DNA from: AR5 sp041499965 | Lineage (GTDB): Bacteria > Methylomirabilota > Methylomirabilia > Rokubacteriales > CSP1-6 | Length of the DNA stretch: 12,081 nt | Direction: 5' to 3' | NCBI GenBank assembly: GCA_041499965.1 | Contig: JBGQLG010000163.1 | Coordinates: 1-12,081 of the forward strand | In this document: in pieces, positions 1 through 6,330 of the stretch | How positions within the stretch are numbered: position 1 is the stretch's first letter | Layout of the letters: the number at the start of each line of letters is the position of its first letter | The notes under the pieces: model-generated | Told to the model about the DNA's origin: nothing | Databases searched by the model: none | The model's input: only the letters and a program-made list of their open reading frames with translations | Program-made: the position numbers and the translations under genes

Positions 1-822
1 CGCCATGCCCATCACGCGCGCGAGGGCGATCTGCTGCGGGTCAACGGCCGCACGCTGAACATGCAGACGGTCATGGGCTATCTCGATGCCCTCTGGTACG
101 ACGCGGGTCTGCTGACGAGCTTGGTGGACGGCTGCCTCGTTCGCGAGGCCGTCGACGCTCACGGCATCGAGGCGTCGGACGTCGAGGTGCGGCGCGCGGT
201 CGACGCGTTCCGCACGAGGCACGGTCTCGCCTCGGTCGCGACCAGGGATGCGTGGCTGCGCCAGCGCGGCTGGACGGTCGACGACCTCGAGCACGAGATC
301 CGGCGACAGGTGATCGCGGCGAAGCTGCGCCGGCAGATCGCGGGCGGACGCGTCGGCGCGTACTTCACCCGCCATCGCCGTCAGCTCGACACGGCGACCC
401 TGGCGCGGGTGCGCGTGGCCGACCGCGACGCCGCGCGCCGCGTCGCCCGCCGGCTGCGCCCGCGCGGGGTGACGATGGCGCAGGCCGTCGAAGAGGCAAT
501 CGCGGCCGGCGAGATCACGCCCACGAGCAGCGAGATCGAGACGGTCCAGCGCCGGGACCTGGCGTCGCGATACGCCCGAGCGGTCTTCGCCGCGTCACCC
601 GGAGGGGTCGTGGGCCCGATCGAGAGCGCCTCGGGGTGGGACGTCGTGCGCGTGCTTCGCGTCACGCGCGCCCGGCTCGACGCGCCGATGCGCGAGCTGA
701 TCACCGGGCTCCTGTTCGACGAATGGCTGGTCGCGCGTCGAGCCGAGGCCACGGTCGAGTGGTTCTGGGGCGACGCCGAGCGGGCGCCGGCGCGCTCGGG
801 CCGGCCCGGCCCAGCCCGATGA
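1..822 (+). CDS. SurA/PpiC-like peptidyl-prolyl isomerase-type protein, 5' partial
   Basis: The frame is open to the window edge, so the real start probably lies upstream; the first internal ATG is at 61, but the preceding codons (GDLLRVNGRTLN) already look like SurA-type sequence. The N-terminal half is a helical SurA_N-like region ending near EHEIRRQVIAAKLRRQI. The C-terminal half carries the parvulin-type signature FAASPGGVVGPIESASGWD followed by a hydrophobic strand, then a helix with FDEWLVARR. No signal peptide is visible in the part present. Proteins of this type next to peptide-modifying enzymes are often named putative peptide maturation system proteins (recollection), which fits its position as first visible gene of the operon. 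It overlaps the next gene by ATGA, so translation is probably coupled. A role as chaperone or docking partner for a modified peptide is inference; an ordinary foldase remains possible. Confidence 0.82.
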   Translation, partial: RHAHHAREGDLLRVNGRTLNMQTVMGYLDALWYDAGLLTSLVDGCLVREAVDAHGIEASDVEVRRAVDAFRTRHGLASVATRDAWLRQRGWTVDDLEHEIRRQVIAAKLRRQIAGGRVGAYFTRHRRQLDTATLARVRVADRDAARRVARRLRPRGVTMAQAVEEAIAAGEITPTSSEIETVQRRDLASRYARAVFAASPGGVVGPIESASGWDVVRVLRVTRARLDAPMRELITGLLFDEWLVARRAEATVEWFWGDAERAPARSGRPGPAR

Positions 823-1808
823 AGATCGCGCTCCTGCACAATCCGCGACCCGACCCGACGCCGCCCGGGCTGCCGGACGACGCCTTCGAGGAGTTCGATC
901 GCCCCGAGACCATCACCGCCATCACCCGGGCGATCGAAGCGCTGGGCGTCAAGGTCGACACACTGCCGGCCGATCGGCACCTGCCGTGGCGACTGGACGA
1001 GGGGCGATACGACTTCGCCTTCAACATCGCGGAGGGCTCGGGCCGCCGCTGCCGCGAGGCCATCCCCGCCGCCGTGTGCGAGCTGCTGGGCGTCCCCATC
1101 ACCGGCTCCGACACGCTCACCCTGGCGCTCACCCTCGACAAGGCGCTGGCCCGCCGCGCGGTGTCGCCCGAGGTACCGGTGGCACCCGCCGTCCTGCTCG
1201 AGCGCGAGGACGACGAGCGTGGGCTCGCATCGTTGCGCTACCCGGTCATCGTCAAGCCCAACGACGAGGGATCGAGCAAGGGCATCCGCGAGGACGCGGT
1301 GGTCGACGACCTCGCCGGTGCCGTCGAGCGCAGCCGCCGGCTCCGGGCCCGCTACGGCTGTCCCGTGCTCGTCGAGGAGTACCTGCCTGGCGCCGAGGTC
1401 ACCGTCGGCGTCACCGGCAACGGCGCCGGCGCGGAAATCTTGGGATTGATGGAGATCGCGCCGGCCGACGGCGGGACTCCGTTCGTGTACTCGATCGAGG
1501 TCAAGCGCGATTGGCGCCGTCGCGTGCGCTATCACGTGCCGCCGCGCCTGCCGGCGGCGGTCCTCGACACGCTCCGCCGGCTCGCGCTCCTCGCCTACCG
1601 CCTGCTCGGGTGCCGTGACTTCGCGCGGATCGACTTCCGGCTCGACGCGGCGGGTGCTCCGCGGTTCATCGAGTGCAACCCGCTGCCCGGCCTCGACCCC
1701 GACAACAGCGACCTCGTCATCCTCGCCGCGCCGACGCGCTCCTACGACCGCCTCGTCCAGGGCGTGCTGCTCGACGCCGCCAAGCGCACCGGCGTGCGGA
1801 TCGTCTGA
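819..1808 (+). CDS. D-Ala-D-Ala ligase-like ATP-grasp enzyme 1
   Basis: A 329-residue ATP-grasp protein of the D-alanine-D-alanine ligase superfamily. The ATG at 819 overlaps the previous stop as ATGA and gives the expected N-terminal strand MKIALLHN. Visible motifs are FNIAEG near residue 68 with GSD at 96-98 (pre-ATP-grasp domain), LDK at 106-108, the nucleotide-binding YPVIVKPNDEGSSKG with Lys146, VEEYLPGAEVTVGV, and the metal site with Asp272 and FIECNPLPG (Glu285, Asn287). All key residues for ATP-dependent carboxylate activation are present, so it should be active. True Ddl enzymes usually sit in cell-wall clusters; here it is tandem with a second ATP-grasp and with acyl- and methyltransferase-like genes. 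Joining a peptide carboxylate to an amine or hydroxyl (amide or ester formation) is therefore more likely than D-Ala-D-Ala synthesis. The substrate is unknown. Confidence 0.9.
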   Translation: MKIALLHNPRPDPTPPGLPDDAFEEFDRPETITAITRAIEALGVKVDTLPADRHLPWRLDEGRYDFAFNIAEGSGRRCREAIPAAVCELLGVPITGSDTLTLALTLDKALARRAVSPEVPVAPAVLLEREDDERGLASLRYPVIVKPNDEGSSKGIREDAVVDDLAGAVERSRRLRARYGCPVLVEEYLPGAEVTVGVTGNGAGAEILGLMEIAPADGGTPFVYSIEVKRDWRRRVRYHVPPRLPAAVLDTLRRLALLAYRLLGCRDFARIDFRLDAAGAPRFIECNPLPGLDPDNSDLVILAAPTRSYDRLVQGVLLDAAKRTGVRIV

Positions 1809-1828
1809 GCGACGCACTCGCCGCCGCC

Positions 1829-2734
1829 ATGAACGTGCTGATTCTGCACACCGCGCCGCCGGAAGCCGTCGCCCCGGGGCGGCGCGTGTGGGAGTTCGAT
1901 CTGCAGCCGGCGGCGCAAGGCATCGCTGAGGTCTTGCCCGGGGCTGCCGTAGCCCAGGTGCGTGGCGAGCCGCGCGAGATCCTGGCGCTGCTGGACGCCC
2001 ACGTACCCGACGTGGTCTTCAACCTCTGCGAGGCCCCGCTCGGCCGGCCCGAGCTGGAGCCCCACGTCGCCGCACTCCTCGAGTGGGCGGGCGTCCGCTT
2101 CACCGGTTCGGGCAGCGAGACGCTGGCCCTCTGCCGGCGCAAAGACCGGGTCGACGTCGTGCTGGCCGGCCTGGACGTGCCGGTGCCGCGTGAGGACCGC
2201 TTCCCGTGCATCGTCAAGCCGGCGGATCAGGACGGCTCGGCGGGCGTCGACCACGACTCGATCTGCGAGGACGAGCGCGCGCTGGCGCGGGCCCGCGCGC
2301 GGATCGGGGGCCCGGTCGTGATCCAGGAGTTCCTACCCGGCCGCGAGTTCGTCGTCTCGCTGTGGGGCGGGGCCGAGCCCGACCACGTGTCGATCGGCGA
2401 GACACGGTTCCAGGCCGGGCTCCGGCTGATCACCTACGCGGCCAAGTGGGACATCGAGAGCGCCGACTTTGCCAACTCCCCGCTCTCCTACGAGCTCGAC
2501 CTCGACGAGAGCCTGCGCGAGGCGATCGTCGCCGCGGCCCGGGGAGCCTGGCGGGCGGTCGGCGCGCGCGGCTACGTGCGCGTGGACGTCCGTCTCGACG
2601 CCGCCGGCGACCCGCGGGTGCTGGACGTCAATCCCAACCCCGAGATCGCACCCGAGGTGGGTATCCATCGGGCTGTCGTGGAGGCCGGGTGGACGTGGGA
2701 GCGCTTCGTCCGCGCCCAGCTCGCGTGGGCGTGA
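1829..2734 (+). CDS. D-Ala-D-Ala ligase-like ATP-grasp enzyme 2
   Basis: A 301-residue second ATP-grasp protein, starting at ATG 1829, 20 bases after the first, with N-terminus MNVLILHTAP. It has FNLCEAPLGRPELEPH, FTGSGSETLAL, the ATP-binding FPCIVKPADQDGSAG (Lys130), IQEFLPGREFVVSLWG, and GYVRVDVRLDAAGDPRVLDVNPNP. The metal-site triad usually reads E-x-N; here it is D-V-N (Asp266, Asn268), a conservative variant that could retain Mg binding. It is shorter than and clearly diverged from enzyme 1, so this is not a recent duplication; the pair probably performs two different ligations or forms a heteromer. The stop overlaps the next GTG start (GTGA). The same alternatives as for enzyme 1 apply: peptide ligase or macrocyclase versus a small-molecule ligase. 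Confidence 0.88.
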   Translation: MNVLILHTAPPEAVAPGRRVWEFDLQPAAQGIAEVLPGAAVAQVRGEPREILALLDAHVPDVVFNLCEAPLGRPELEPHVAALLEWAGVRFTGSGSETLALCRRKDRVDVVLAGLDVPVPREDRFPCIVKPADQDGSAGVDHDSICEDERALARARARIGGPVVIQEFLPGREFVVSLWGGAEPDHVSIGETRFQAGLRLITYAAKWDIESADFANSPLSYELDLDESLREAIVAAARGAWRAVGARGYVRVDVRLDAAGDPRVLDVNPNPEIAPEVGIHRAVVEAGWTWERFVRAQLAWA

Positions 2735-3216
2735 CCGTTCGCGAGCTCCGGCCCGGCGATCGCCTCGAGGTCCGCGAGGCGCTCGTGGCCTGCGGCGCGT
2801 TCACGGAGGAGGAGGTTCGCGTCGCCCTGGAGGTTCTCGACGCCGGCCTGGCCGGCGGTCTCGACGGTGACTACCCCCTGTTCGCCGCCGAGGTGGAGGG
2901 GCGTGTGCGCGGGTACGTCTGCGTGGGCCAGACGCCGCTGACCCAGGGCACGTGGCACCTCTACTGGATCTGCGTCCACCCGAGCGCTCAGGCCCGGGGC
3001 GTCGGGCGCGCCTTGCAGGCCCACGCCGAGGCGTTCGTGCGCGCGCGCGGCGGCGAGCGGCTCGTGCTCGAGACGAGCGCCAGCCCGGGCTACGCGCGGG
3101 CACGCGCCTTCTACGACGAGGCCGGCTACACGGTGGTCGGTCGCATCCCCGATTTCTATCGTCCGGGCGACGACTGCATCCTGTACTGCAAGGCGCTGGG
3201 GCCGGCAGCGCCATGA
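2731..3216 (+). CDS. GNAT family N-acetyltransferase
   Basis: A 161-residue protein starting at GTG 2731, which overlaps the preceding stop as GTGA; no better ATG lies near, and this start gives the typical GNAT N-terminus TVRELRPGDRLEV. The acetyl-CoA-binding motif A is plain: strand WHLYWICVHPSAQ followed by the pyrophosphate loop QARGVG at residues 87-92. Motif B is represented by AFYDEAGYTVVG near 127-137. The predicted reaction is transfer of an acetyl or other acyl group from CoA to an amine. Its place between two ATP-grasp genes and a SET gene, with overlapping codons at both ends, suggests it acts on the same substrate, perhaps Lys or the N-terminus of a peptide, or serves as immunity or tailoring enzyme. 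The substrate is inference. Confidence 0.9.
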   Translation: MTVRELRPGDRLEVREALVACGAFTEEEVRVALEVLDAGLAGGLDGDYPLFAAEVEGRVRGYVCVGQTPLTQGTWHLYWICVHPSAQARGVGRALQAHAEAFVRARGGERLVLETSASPGYARARAFYDEAGYTVVGRIPDFYRPGDDCILYCKALGPAAP

Positions 3217-3587
3217 TCGTGGTGGGCCCGAGCCCGGGCAAGGGCCGCGGGGTGTTCGCCGGCCGGCGGATCGAGGCCGGCGCGATCATCGAGGAGGGGC
3301 CGGTGGTCGTGGTGCCGCGTGCCGAGGTCGAGCACCTGGACCGGACGGTGCTGGGCGACTACTACTTTCTCTGGGGCGCCGACGAGGAGGAGGCCGCGCT
3401 GCTGCTGGGCCTCTGCTCGCTGTGCAATCACTCGTATCAGCCGAACGCGGTCTTCCAGTGCCAGCCCGAGAGCGGAACGATCCGCTTCGTCGCGCTCCGG
3501 ACCATCGAGGAGGGCGAGGAGATCACCACGAACTACAACGGGGCTCCCGACAACGCCAAGCCCCTCTGGTTCGACGTCCAGCCGTGA
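3213..3587 (+). CDS. Small SET-domain protein (putative lysine methyltransferase)
   Basis: A 124-residue protein starting at ATG 3213 (ATGA overlap with the GNAT gene). It is essentially a bare SET domain: SPGKGRGVFAGRRI at residues 7-20 (SAM-binding GxG region), NHSYQPN at 72-78 (the NHSxxPN motif of the active-site pseudoknot) and GEEITTNY ending with the conserved Tyr108. No post-SET Cys cluster or other domain is present. SET proteins transfer methyl from S-adenosylmethionine to a lysine side chain; in bacteria they are uncommon and often associated with dedicated substrates. Five to ten bases on, the opposite strand encodes a small, very Lys-rich peptide, which makes that peptide an attractive substrate candidate (inference). 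It ends one base before the convergent peptide gene. Confidence 0.88.
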   Translation: MIVVGPSPGKGRGVFAGRRIEAGAIIEEGPVVVVPRAEVEHLDRTVLGDYYFLWGADEEEAALLLGLCSLCNHSYQPNAVFQCQPESGTIRFVALRTIEEGEEITTNYNGAPDNAKPLWFDVQP

Positions 3588-3588
3588 C

Positions 3589-3741
3589 TCAGGCCGATAG
3601 GTAGTTGGTGGACGCGTAGTCGTCGATGGCCAGCGCCGCCATGCCGCCCCTCACGGCGCCGCTCTTCTTCTTGGCGACCGGCAGATCCCCGATGGCCTTG
3701 GCCTTGCGCTTGATGTTCTTGGCCGACGCGCGCTTCTTCAT
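3589..3741 (-). CDS. 50-residue RiPP-precursor-like peptide
   Basis: A short gene easily missed by gene callers. ATG at 3741 is preceded by a good Shine-Dalgarno (AGGGGAGA, about 5-6 bases away) and the frame ends with TGA after 50 codons. The product begins MKKRASAKNIKRKAKAIGDL, so residues 2-15 are strongly basic. A GDLPVAKKK...VRGG stretch follows at 18-33, resembling the D-L-P-V-K-K...V-K-G-G endings of RiPP leader peptides. The last 17 residues (34-50) are short, nonbasic and rich in possible modification sites: Asp40, Asp41, Ser44, Thr45, Tyr42, Tyr47 and Ser49. Acidic residues beside hydroxyl residues would suit ATP-grasp-made ester or amide bonds, as in graspetides. It lies one base from the end of the convergent ATP-grasp/GNAT/SET operon. 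Precursor function is inference; a small DNA- or RNA-binding protein is the main alternative. Confidence 0.7.
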   Translation of the reverse strand: MKKRASAKNIKRKAKAIGDLPVAKKKSGAVRGGMAALAIDDYASTNYLSA

Positions 3742-3767
3742 GAGCTCTCCCCTTGCGGGCCGGCCAT
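3738..3767 (-). other. Possible 9-codon upstream ORF coupled to the peptide gene
   Basis: Just before the peptide gene there is an ATG at 3767 with a Shine-Dalgarno-like GGAGGAG about 7 bases upstream. It encodes only nine residues (MAGPQGESS) and its TGA overlaps the peptide ATG as ATGA. This could be a leader ORF that couples translation, or chance. No composition test was possible on such a short frame. Confidence 0.25.
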
Positions 3768-3798
3768 CACGGCACTCCTCCGGGCCCGTCCGCGAACG

Positions 3799-3827
3799 AT
3801 CCTAGCGCCGACGCCCGGCCATCGCAA
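3799..3827 (-). promoter_or_regulatory. Candidate sigma70-type promoter for the peptide gene
   Basis: Reading the minus strand, TTGCGA (3827-3822) and TAGGAT (3804-3799) are separated by exactly 17 bases. Each hexamer matches the sigma70 consensus at four of six positions. Transcription would start near 3792 and leave about 50 bases of leader before the ATG at 3741. Initiation here would express the peptide separately from the dsrE-like gene that ends at 3835. It is a weak match in a GC-rich genome, so treat it as tentative. Confidence 0.35.
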
Positions 3828-3834
3828 TCGCGTG

Positions 3835-4194
3835 CTACTCCGTCAGGATCTTGTCGGCCCACTCGACGAGGCCGACGAACCCGGCGGGGTTGGAGAAGCT
3901 CGCGTTCTTGCCGGCCAGGTCGGACTCCAGGACCCCACGGGCCCTCGAGCAGGCGCCTCAGACGTGAATCGGAACCCGATGGGCGATGACCGTGTCCAGC
4001 GCCTCGGAGAGCGGTGGCCAGCCCACGGGAATGACCGAGCCCGCCACGACCGTCCGCATGAGGCTGACCGCCTCGCCGAGGAGGAAGATCTGCACCTCGT
4101 GCCTGGCGTCGGCGAACGCGGTGGCATGATGAAACGCGAACGCAGCCTGCGTCGGATCGGCCGAGCCCCACGCGCTCTTGATAAGGACCTTCAT
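3835..4194 (-). CDS. DsrE-like protein, probable selenoprotein (in-frame TGA = Sec79)
   Basis: Read conventionally the frame stops after 78 codons at TGA 3960-3958, mid-domain. Read through, it continues directly as GACSRARGVLESDLAGKN and further to a TAG stop at 3835, giving 119 residues, the normal size for cytoplasmic DsrE-like proteins. The N-terminus MKVLIKSAWGS, the EVQIFLLGEAVSLM strand-helix and the PVGWPPLSE loop are typical of the family. From memory, homologues have Cys at exactly the TGA position (VCGAC), so the product would have a U-G-A-C redox motif. A hairpin with SECIS-like geometry begins 13 bases after the TGA. ATG 4194 has a GAGGTG Shine-Dalgarno. The likely role is sulfur or selenium relay between thiol carriers. 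It follows the SdhD-like gene by 22 bases. Alternatives are a pseudogene or a base-calling error. Confidence 0.82.
3929..3945 (-). promoter_or_regulatory. SECIS-like hairpin in the dsrE-like selenoprotein gene
   Basis: On the minus strand AGGGCCC (3945-3939), loop GTG (3938-3936), GGGTCCT (3935-3929) form a seven-base-pair stem including one G-U pair. Two further pairs can form below a G-G mismatch. The apical loop starts 20 bases after the TGA, inside the 16-37 base window described for bacterial SECIS elements, and its first base is G, as the consensus requires. It lies within the coding sequence, as bacterial SECIS elements do. A GC-rich background makes hairpins common, so the position and loop carry the weight. 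Confidence 0.65.
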
Positions 4195-4216
4195 CCCCGC
4201 ACCTCGCTTGTGAGCC

Positions 4217-4543
4217 CTAATACCACCGCCACCGCCAGACCGCGGCGAACAGCACGACGCCGAGCAGGAGCGCCAGCGCGAACAACGCGCGGTGCCAGCG
4301 CAGGGGGAGTCCGAAGTCCAGCAGCAGCGAGCGCACACCGAGCAGCGCGTGGAGCAGCACGAGCGCCAGCAGTGCGGCCTGCACCCCGCGCCGGAACGGA
4401 TTGACGAGATGCACGGCCACGACGCCCAGCAGCGCGACGGCGGCGGCGCGCTGCAGGAGCCACGCCCACATGCCCGCTCGCGTGCCGCGCCAGCCCTCGG
4501 CGGTGGCCCACTGGCGCCGCAGGACGCGCCGCGTCTCGATCAT
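4217..4543 (-). CDS. SdhD-like membrane anchor subunit (succinate dehydrogenase/fumarate reductase type)
   Basis: A 108-residue membrane protein with three predicted helices: about 26-47, 53-75 and 84-103. The pattern W-x-x-Q-R-x(12)-H in helix 1 (Gln31-Arg32, His45) and HALLGVRSLLLDF in helix 2 (His65, Asp76) matches SdhD/SdhC anchors, in which the helix 2 His ligates heme b and the Asp lies near the quinone site. It would anchor a flavoprotein/iron-sulfur pair to the membrane and pass electrons to quinone. The start ATG at 4543 overlaps the stop of a small membrane-peptide gene (ATGA). No iron-sulfur subunit gene is beside it; an SdhA-type flavoprotein lies 3 kb upstream on the same strand but in another transcription unit. 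The gene symbol is withheld because SdhC and SdhD cannot be told apart here. Confidence 0.72.
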   Translation of the reverse strand: MIETRRVLRRQWATAEGWRGTRAGMWAWLLQRAAAVALLGVVAVHLVNPFRRGVQAALLALVLLHALLGVRSLLLDFGLPLRWHRALFALALLLGVVLFAAVWRWRWY

Positions 4544-4638
4544 CGGGGCGAGAGATCGAAGACGATCGGCGTGAGCACGGCAGCCAGCACGACCGCAGCG
4601 CCGATCAGCAGCGCGATCCAGGTGCGCGGACGGGCCAT
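4540..4638 (-). CDS. 32-residue single-helix membrane peptide coupled to the SdhD-like gene
   Basis: A tiny ORF starting at ATG 4638: MARPRT, then a hydrophobic stretch of about 20 residues (WIALLIGAAVVLAAVLTPIV), then FDLSPR. Positive residues precede the helix and an acidic residue follows it, suggesting an N-in single-span protein. Its TGA overlaps the ATG of the SdhD-like gene (ATGA), the classical arrangement for translational coupling and a stoichiometric partner. There is no strong Shine-Dalgarno (a weak GGGCTGAG is about 5 bases upstream). It could be a small accessory subunit of the anchor complex or only a coupling leader. I recognise no family. Confidence 0.55.
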   Translation of the reverse strand: MARPRTWIALLIGAAVVLAAVLTPIVFDLSPR

Positions 4639-4693
4639 CGCGCTCAGCCCCCCGCCGGTGCCCCGCGCCTGTCCCTGCCCGCCGATGCCTCGC

Positions 4694-5065
4694 TCAGAGC
4701 GTCGCCTTGCGATAGGAGCGCTTGGCCGCGATCTTCCCGTCGCGCACGGTCAGGATGTCGCAGCCGTGGGTCTCGAAGCGGCCGGCGCCGCGCGGGGTGC
4801 CGCTCGTCACCCACTCCACCACCACCAGGTCCGGATGCGCGGCGTGGCGCGTCTCGTCCCAGCGGATGTCGGGGATGCGCTCGAACATGTCGCCGAGGAA
4901 CTCTCGCACCGCCGTCTTGCCGACCACGCGCGAGCCCCACGGGTCCTTGCCGAACGAGGCCTCGAAGATCACGTCGTCGGTCATCATGGCCAGGATCCCG
5001 TCGAGGTCGTGGCCGTTCCAGACGCTGTTGAAGCGCGTGACGAACCGCTCGCCGTCGAACGTCAT
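4694..5065 (-). CDS. NTF2-like/SnoaL-like small protein
   Basis: A 123-residue protein starting at ATG 5065 behind a strong AGGAGG Shine-Dalgarno. It has the NTF2 cone-fold pattern: FVTRFNSVWNGHDLDGILAMM (helices), DDVIFEASFGKDPWGSRVVGKTAVREFL, and the C-terminal strands VVVEWVTSGTP and CDILTVRDGKIAAKRSY. Family members range from steroid-isomerase-like or polyketide-cyclase-like enzymes to noncatalytic binding proteins, and the catalytic class cannot be assigned from sequence alone. It follows the amidohydrolase gene by 16 bases, so the two are probably cotranscribed and may act on related small organic molecules. There is no signal peptide, so it should be cytoplasmic. Confidence 0.88.
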   Translation of the reverse strand: MTFDGERFVTRFNSVWNGHDLDGILAMMTDDVIFEASFGKDPWGSRVVGKTAVREFLGDMFERIPDIRWDETRHAAHPDLVVVEWVTSGTPRGAGRFETHGCDILTVRDGKIAAKRSYRKATL

Positions 5066-5081
5066 GACGTCCTCCTTTTTC

Positions 5082-6272
5082 TCAGACGCGATTCACGATC
5101 AGTCGTCCCCGGGCCATCACCAGTCGCACCTCGTCGAGCACGCCGATGCGCTCGAGCGGATTGCCGGCCACCGCCAGCAGGTCGGCGGCCAGGCCGGGTG
5201 ACACGCGGCCGGTCTCGCCCTCGAGGCCGAGGGCCCGGGCGGCCCCGGCGGTGGCGGAGTGGATGACGTCGAGCGGGGCCTGCCCACCCTTCACCATCAG
5301 CGAAAGCTCCGGCACCATCGAGCCGTGGCCGTTCAGCGGCGTGCCGGCGTCGGTGCCCGCCGCGATCGGCACCCCCAGGCGCAGCGCCATCTGGAAGCTC
5401 TCGGCGTGACGCTCGCGCACGGCCTCGGACTTGCGCACCGCGAATTCCGGGATGCCGGCCGCCACGCCGCCCGCCGCGATGGCCGCGGGCGCGATGAGCG
5501 TCGGCACCAGGGCCACGCCGTCCTGGGCCATGCGCTTGCAGAGCACCTCGGTCAGGAAGATGCCGTGCTCGATCGTCGTGATCCCGCCCTCCAGGCAGTT
5601 GGCGATGCCGTCGGTGCCCTGGGCGTGGGCGGCGGTACGGCGGCCCGCCTTGCGGGCCTCCTCGATCGCCGCGCGGATCTCGTCGAGGGTGAGCTGGGCG
5701 GAGTTCGGATCCACGCCCGGCGTCATCACCCCGCCGGTGGCGAAGAGCTTGATGACGTCGGCGCCGGCCTTGATCTGCTCGCGCACGCCCTTGCGCACCT
5801 CGTCGGGGCCGTCGGACTCGCGGCCGATGAGGTGCCAGCCGTGGCCGCCGGTGATGCAGATGCCGCGGCCGGCGCACAGCATTCGCGGCCCGGGGATAGT
5901 GCCGGCGCGCACGGCGTCGCGCACGCTCAGCTCGGCGTAGTCGCGCCCGCCGAGGTCGCGCACGGTGGTGACGCCGGCCTCGACGGTCTGCCGGGCGCGC
6001 AGCGTCGCATTGATGACGGTGGCGGCGTAGGCGTCCTTGAGCATCGCGGCCGCGGGATCGGCCTCGCCGCCGAAGCAGAGGTGGACGTGGCAGTTGATGA
6101 GCCCGGGCAGCAGCGTCAGCCCGTCGAGGCGACGCACCGTCCCGGGCGGCGCGTCACGCTCGGCGACCACGGCGGTGATGCGCCCGCCCTCCACCACGAC
6201 GGCGCGGCCGGCCACCGGCGGCGCGCCGCTGCCGTCGATGAGCGTGGCGCCACTGAAAATGATCCGCTCCAT
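5082..6272 (-). CDS. Amidohydrolase family protein (imidazolonepropionase/prolidase-like)
   Basis: A 396-residue metal-dependent hydrolase of the amidohydrolase superfamily. An N-terminal beta-sandwich strand (IIFSGATLIDGSG) precedes LLPGLINCHVHL with metal ligands His62 and His64. The further ligands are present: Lys175 in ADVIKLFATGG (usual position of the carboxylated bridging lysine), His216 (AAHAQG), His236 (IEHGI) and Asp308 (AAGTDAGTP). The C-terminus returns to the composite domain with PGLAADLLAVAGNPLE. The binuclear site is complete, so it is predicted active on a C-N (amide or imide) or similar bond. The subgroup includes Xaa-Pro and Xaa-Arg dipeptidases and ochratoxinase-like enzymes; the substrate is not predictable. 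There is no signal peptide. ATG 6272 has no clear Shine-Dalgarno. It heads the - strand run with the NTF2-like gene. Confidence 0.93.
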   Translation of the reverse strand: MERIIFSGATLIDGSGAPPVAGRAVVVEGGRITAVVAERDAPPGTVRRLDGLTLLPGLINCHVHLCFGGEADPAAAMLKDAYAATVINATLRARQTVEAGVTTVRDLGGRDYAELSVRDAVRAGTIPGPRMLCAGRGICITGGHGWHLIGRESDGPDEVRKGVREQIKAGADVIKLFATGGVMTPGVDPNSAQLTLDEIRAAIEEARKAGRRTAAHAQGTDGIANCLEGGITTIEHGIFLTEVLCKRMAQDGVALVPTLIAPAAIAAGGVAAGIPEFAVRKSEAVRERHAESFQMALRLGVPIAAGTDAGTPLNGHGSMVPELSLMVKGGQAPLDVIHSATAGAARALGLEGETGRVSPGLAADLLAVAGNPLERIGVLDEVRLVMARGRLIVNRV

Positions 6273-6330
6273 AGCGAGGGATGATACTCCAGAGCCACCT
6301 CGCGCGGCTCATCGCTCCCCGCCCGGTGAG

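Noticed and set aside
3540..3564. GGGGCT/AGCCCC inverted repeat as terminator of the + operon
   Set aside because: It lies inside the SET coding sequence, has a 13-base loop and no T-tract.
3958..4338. A longer DsrE-like start upstream at 4338
   Set aside because: The added 48 residues overlap the SdhD-like gene in another frame and are Cys/Arg-rich shadow sequence; ATG 4194 has a ribosome site and a proper family N-terminus.
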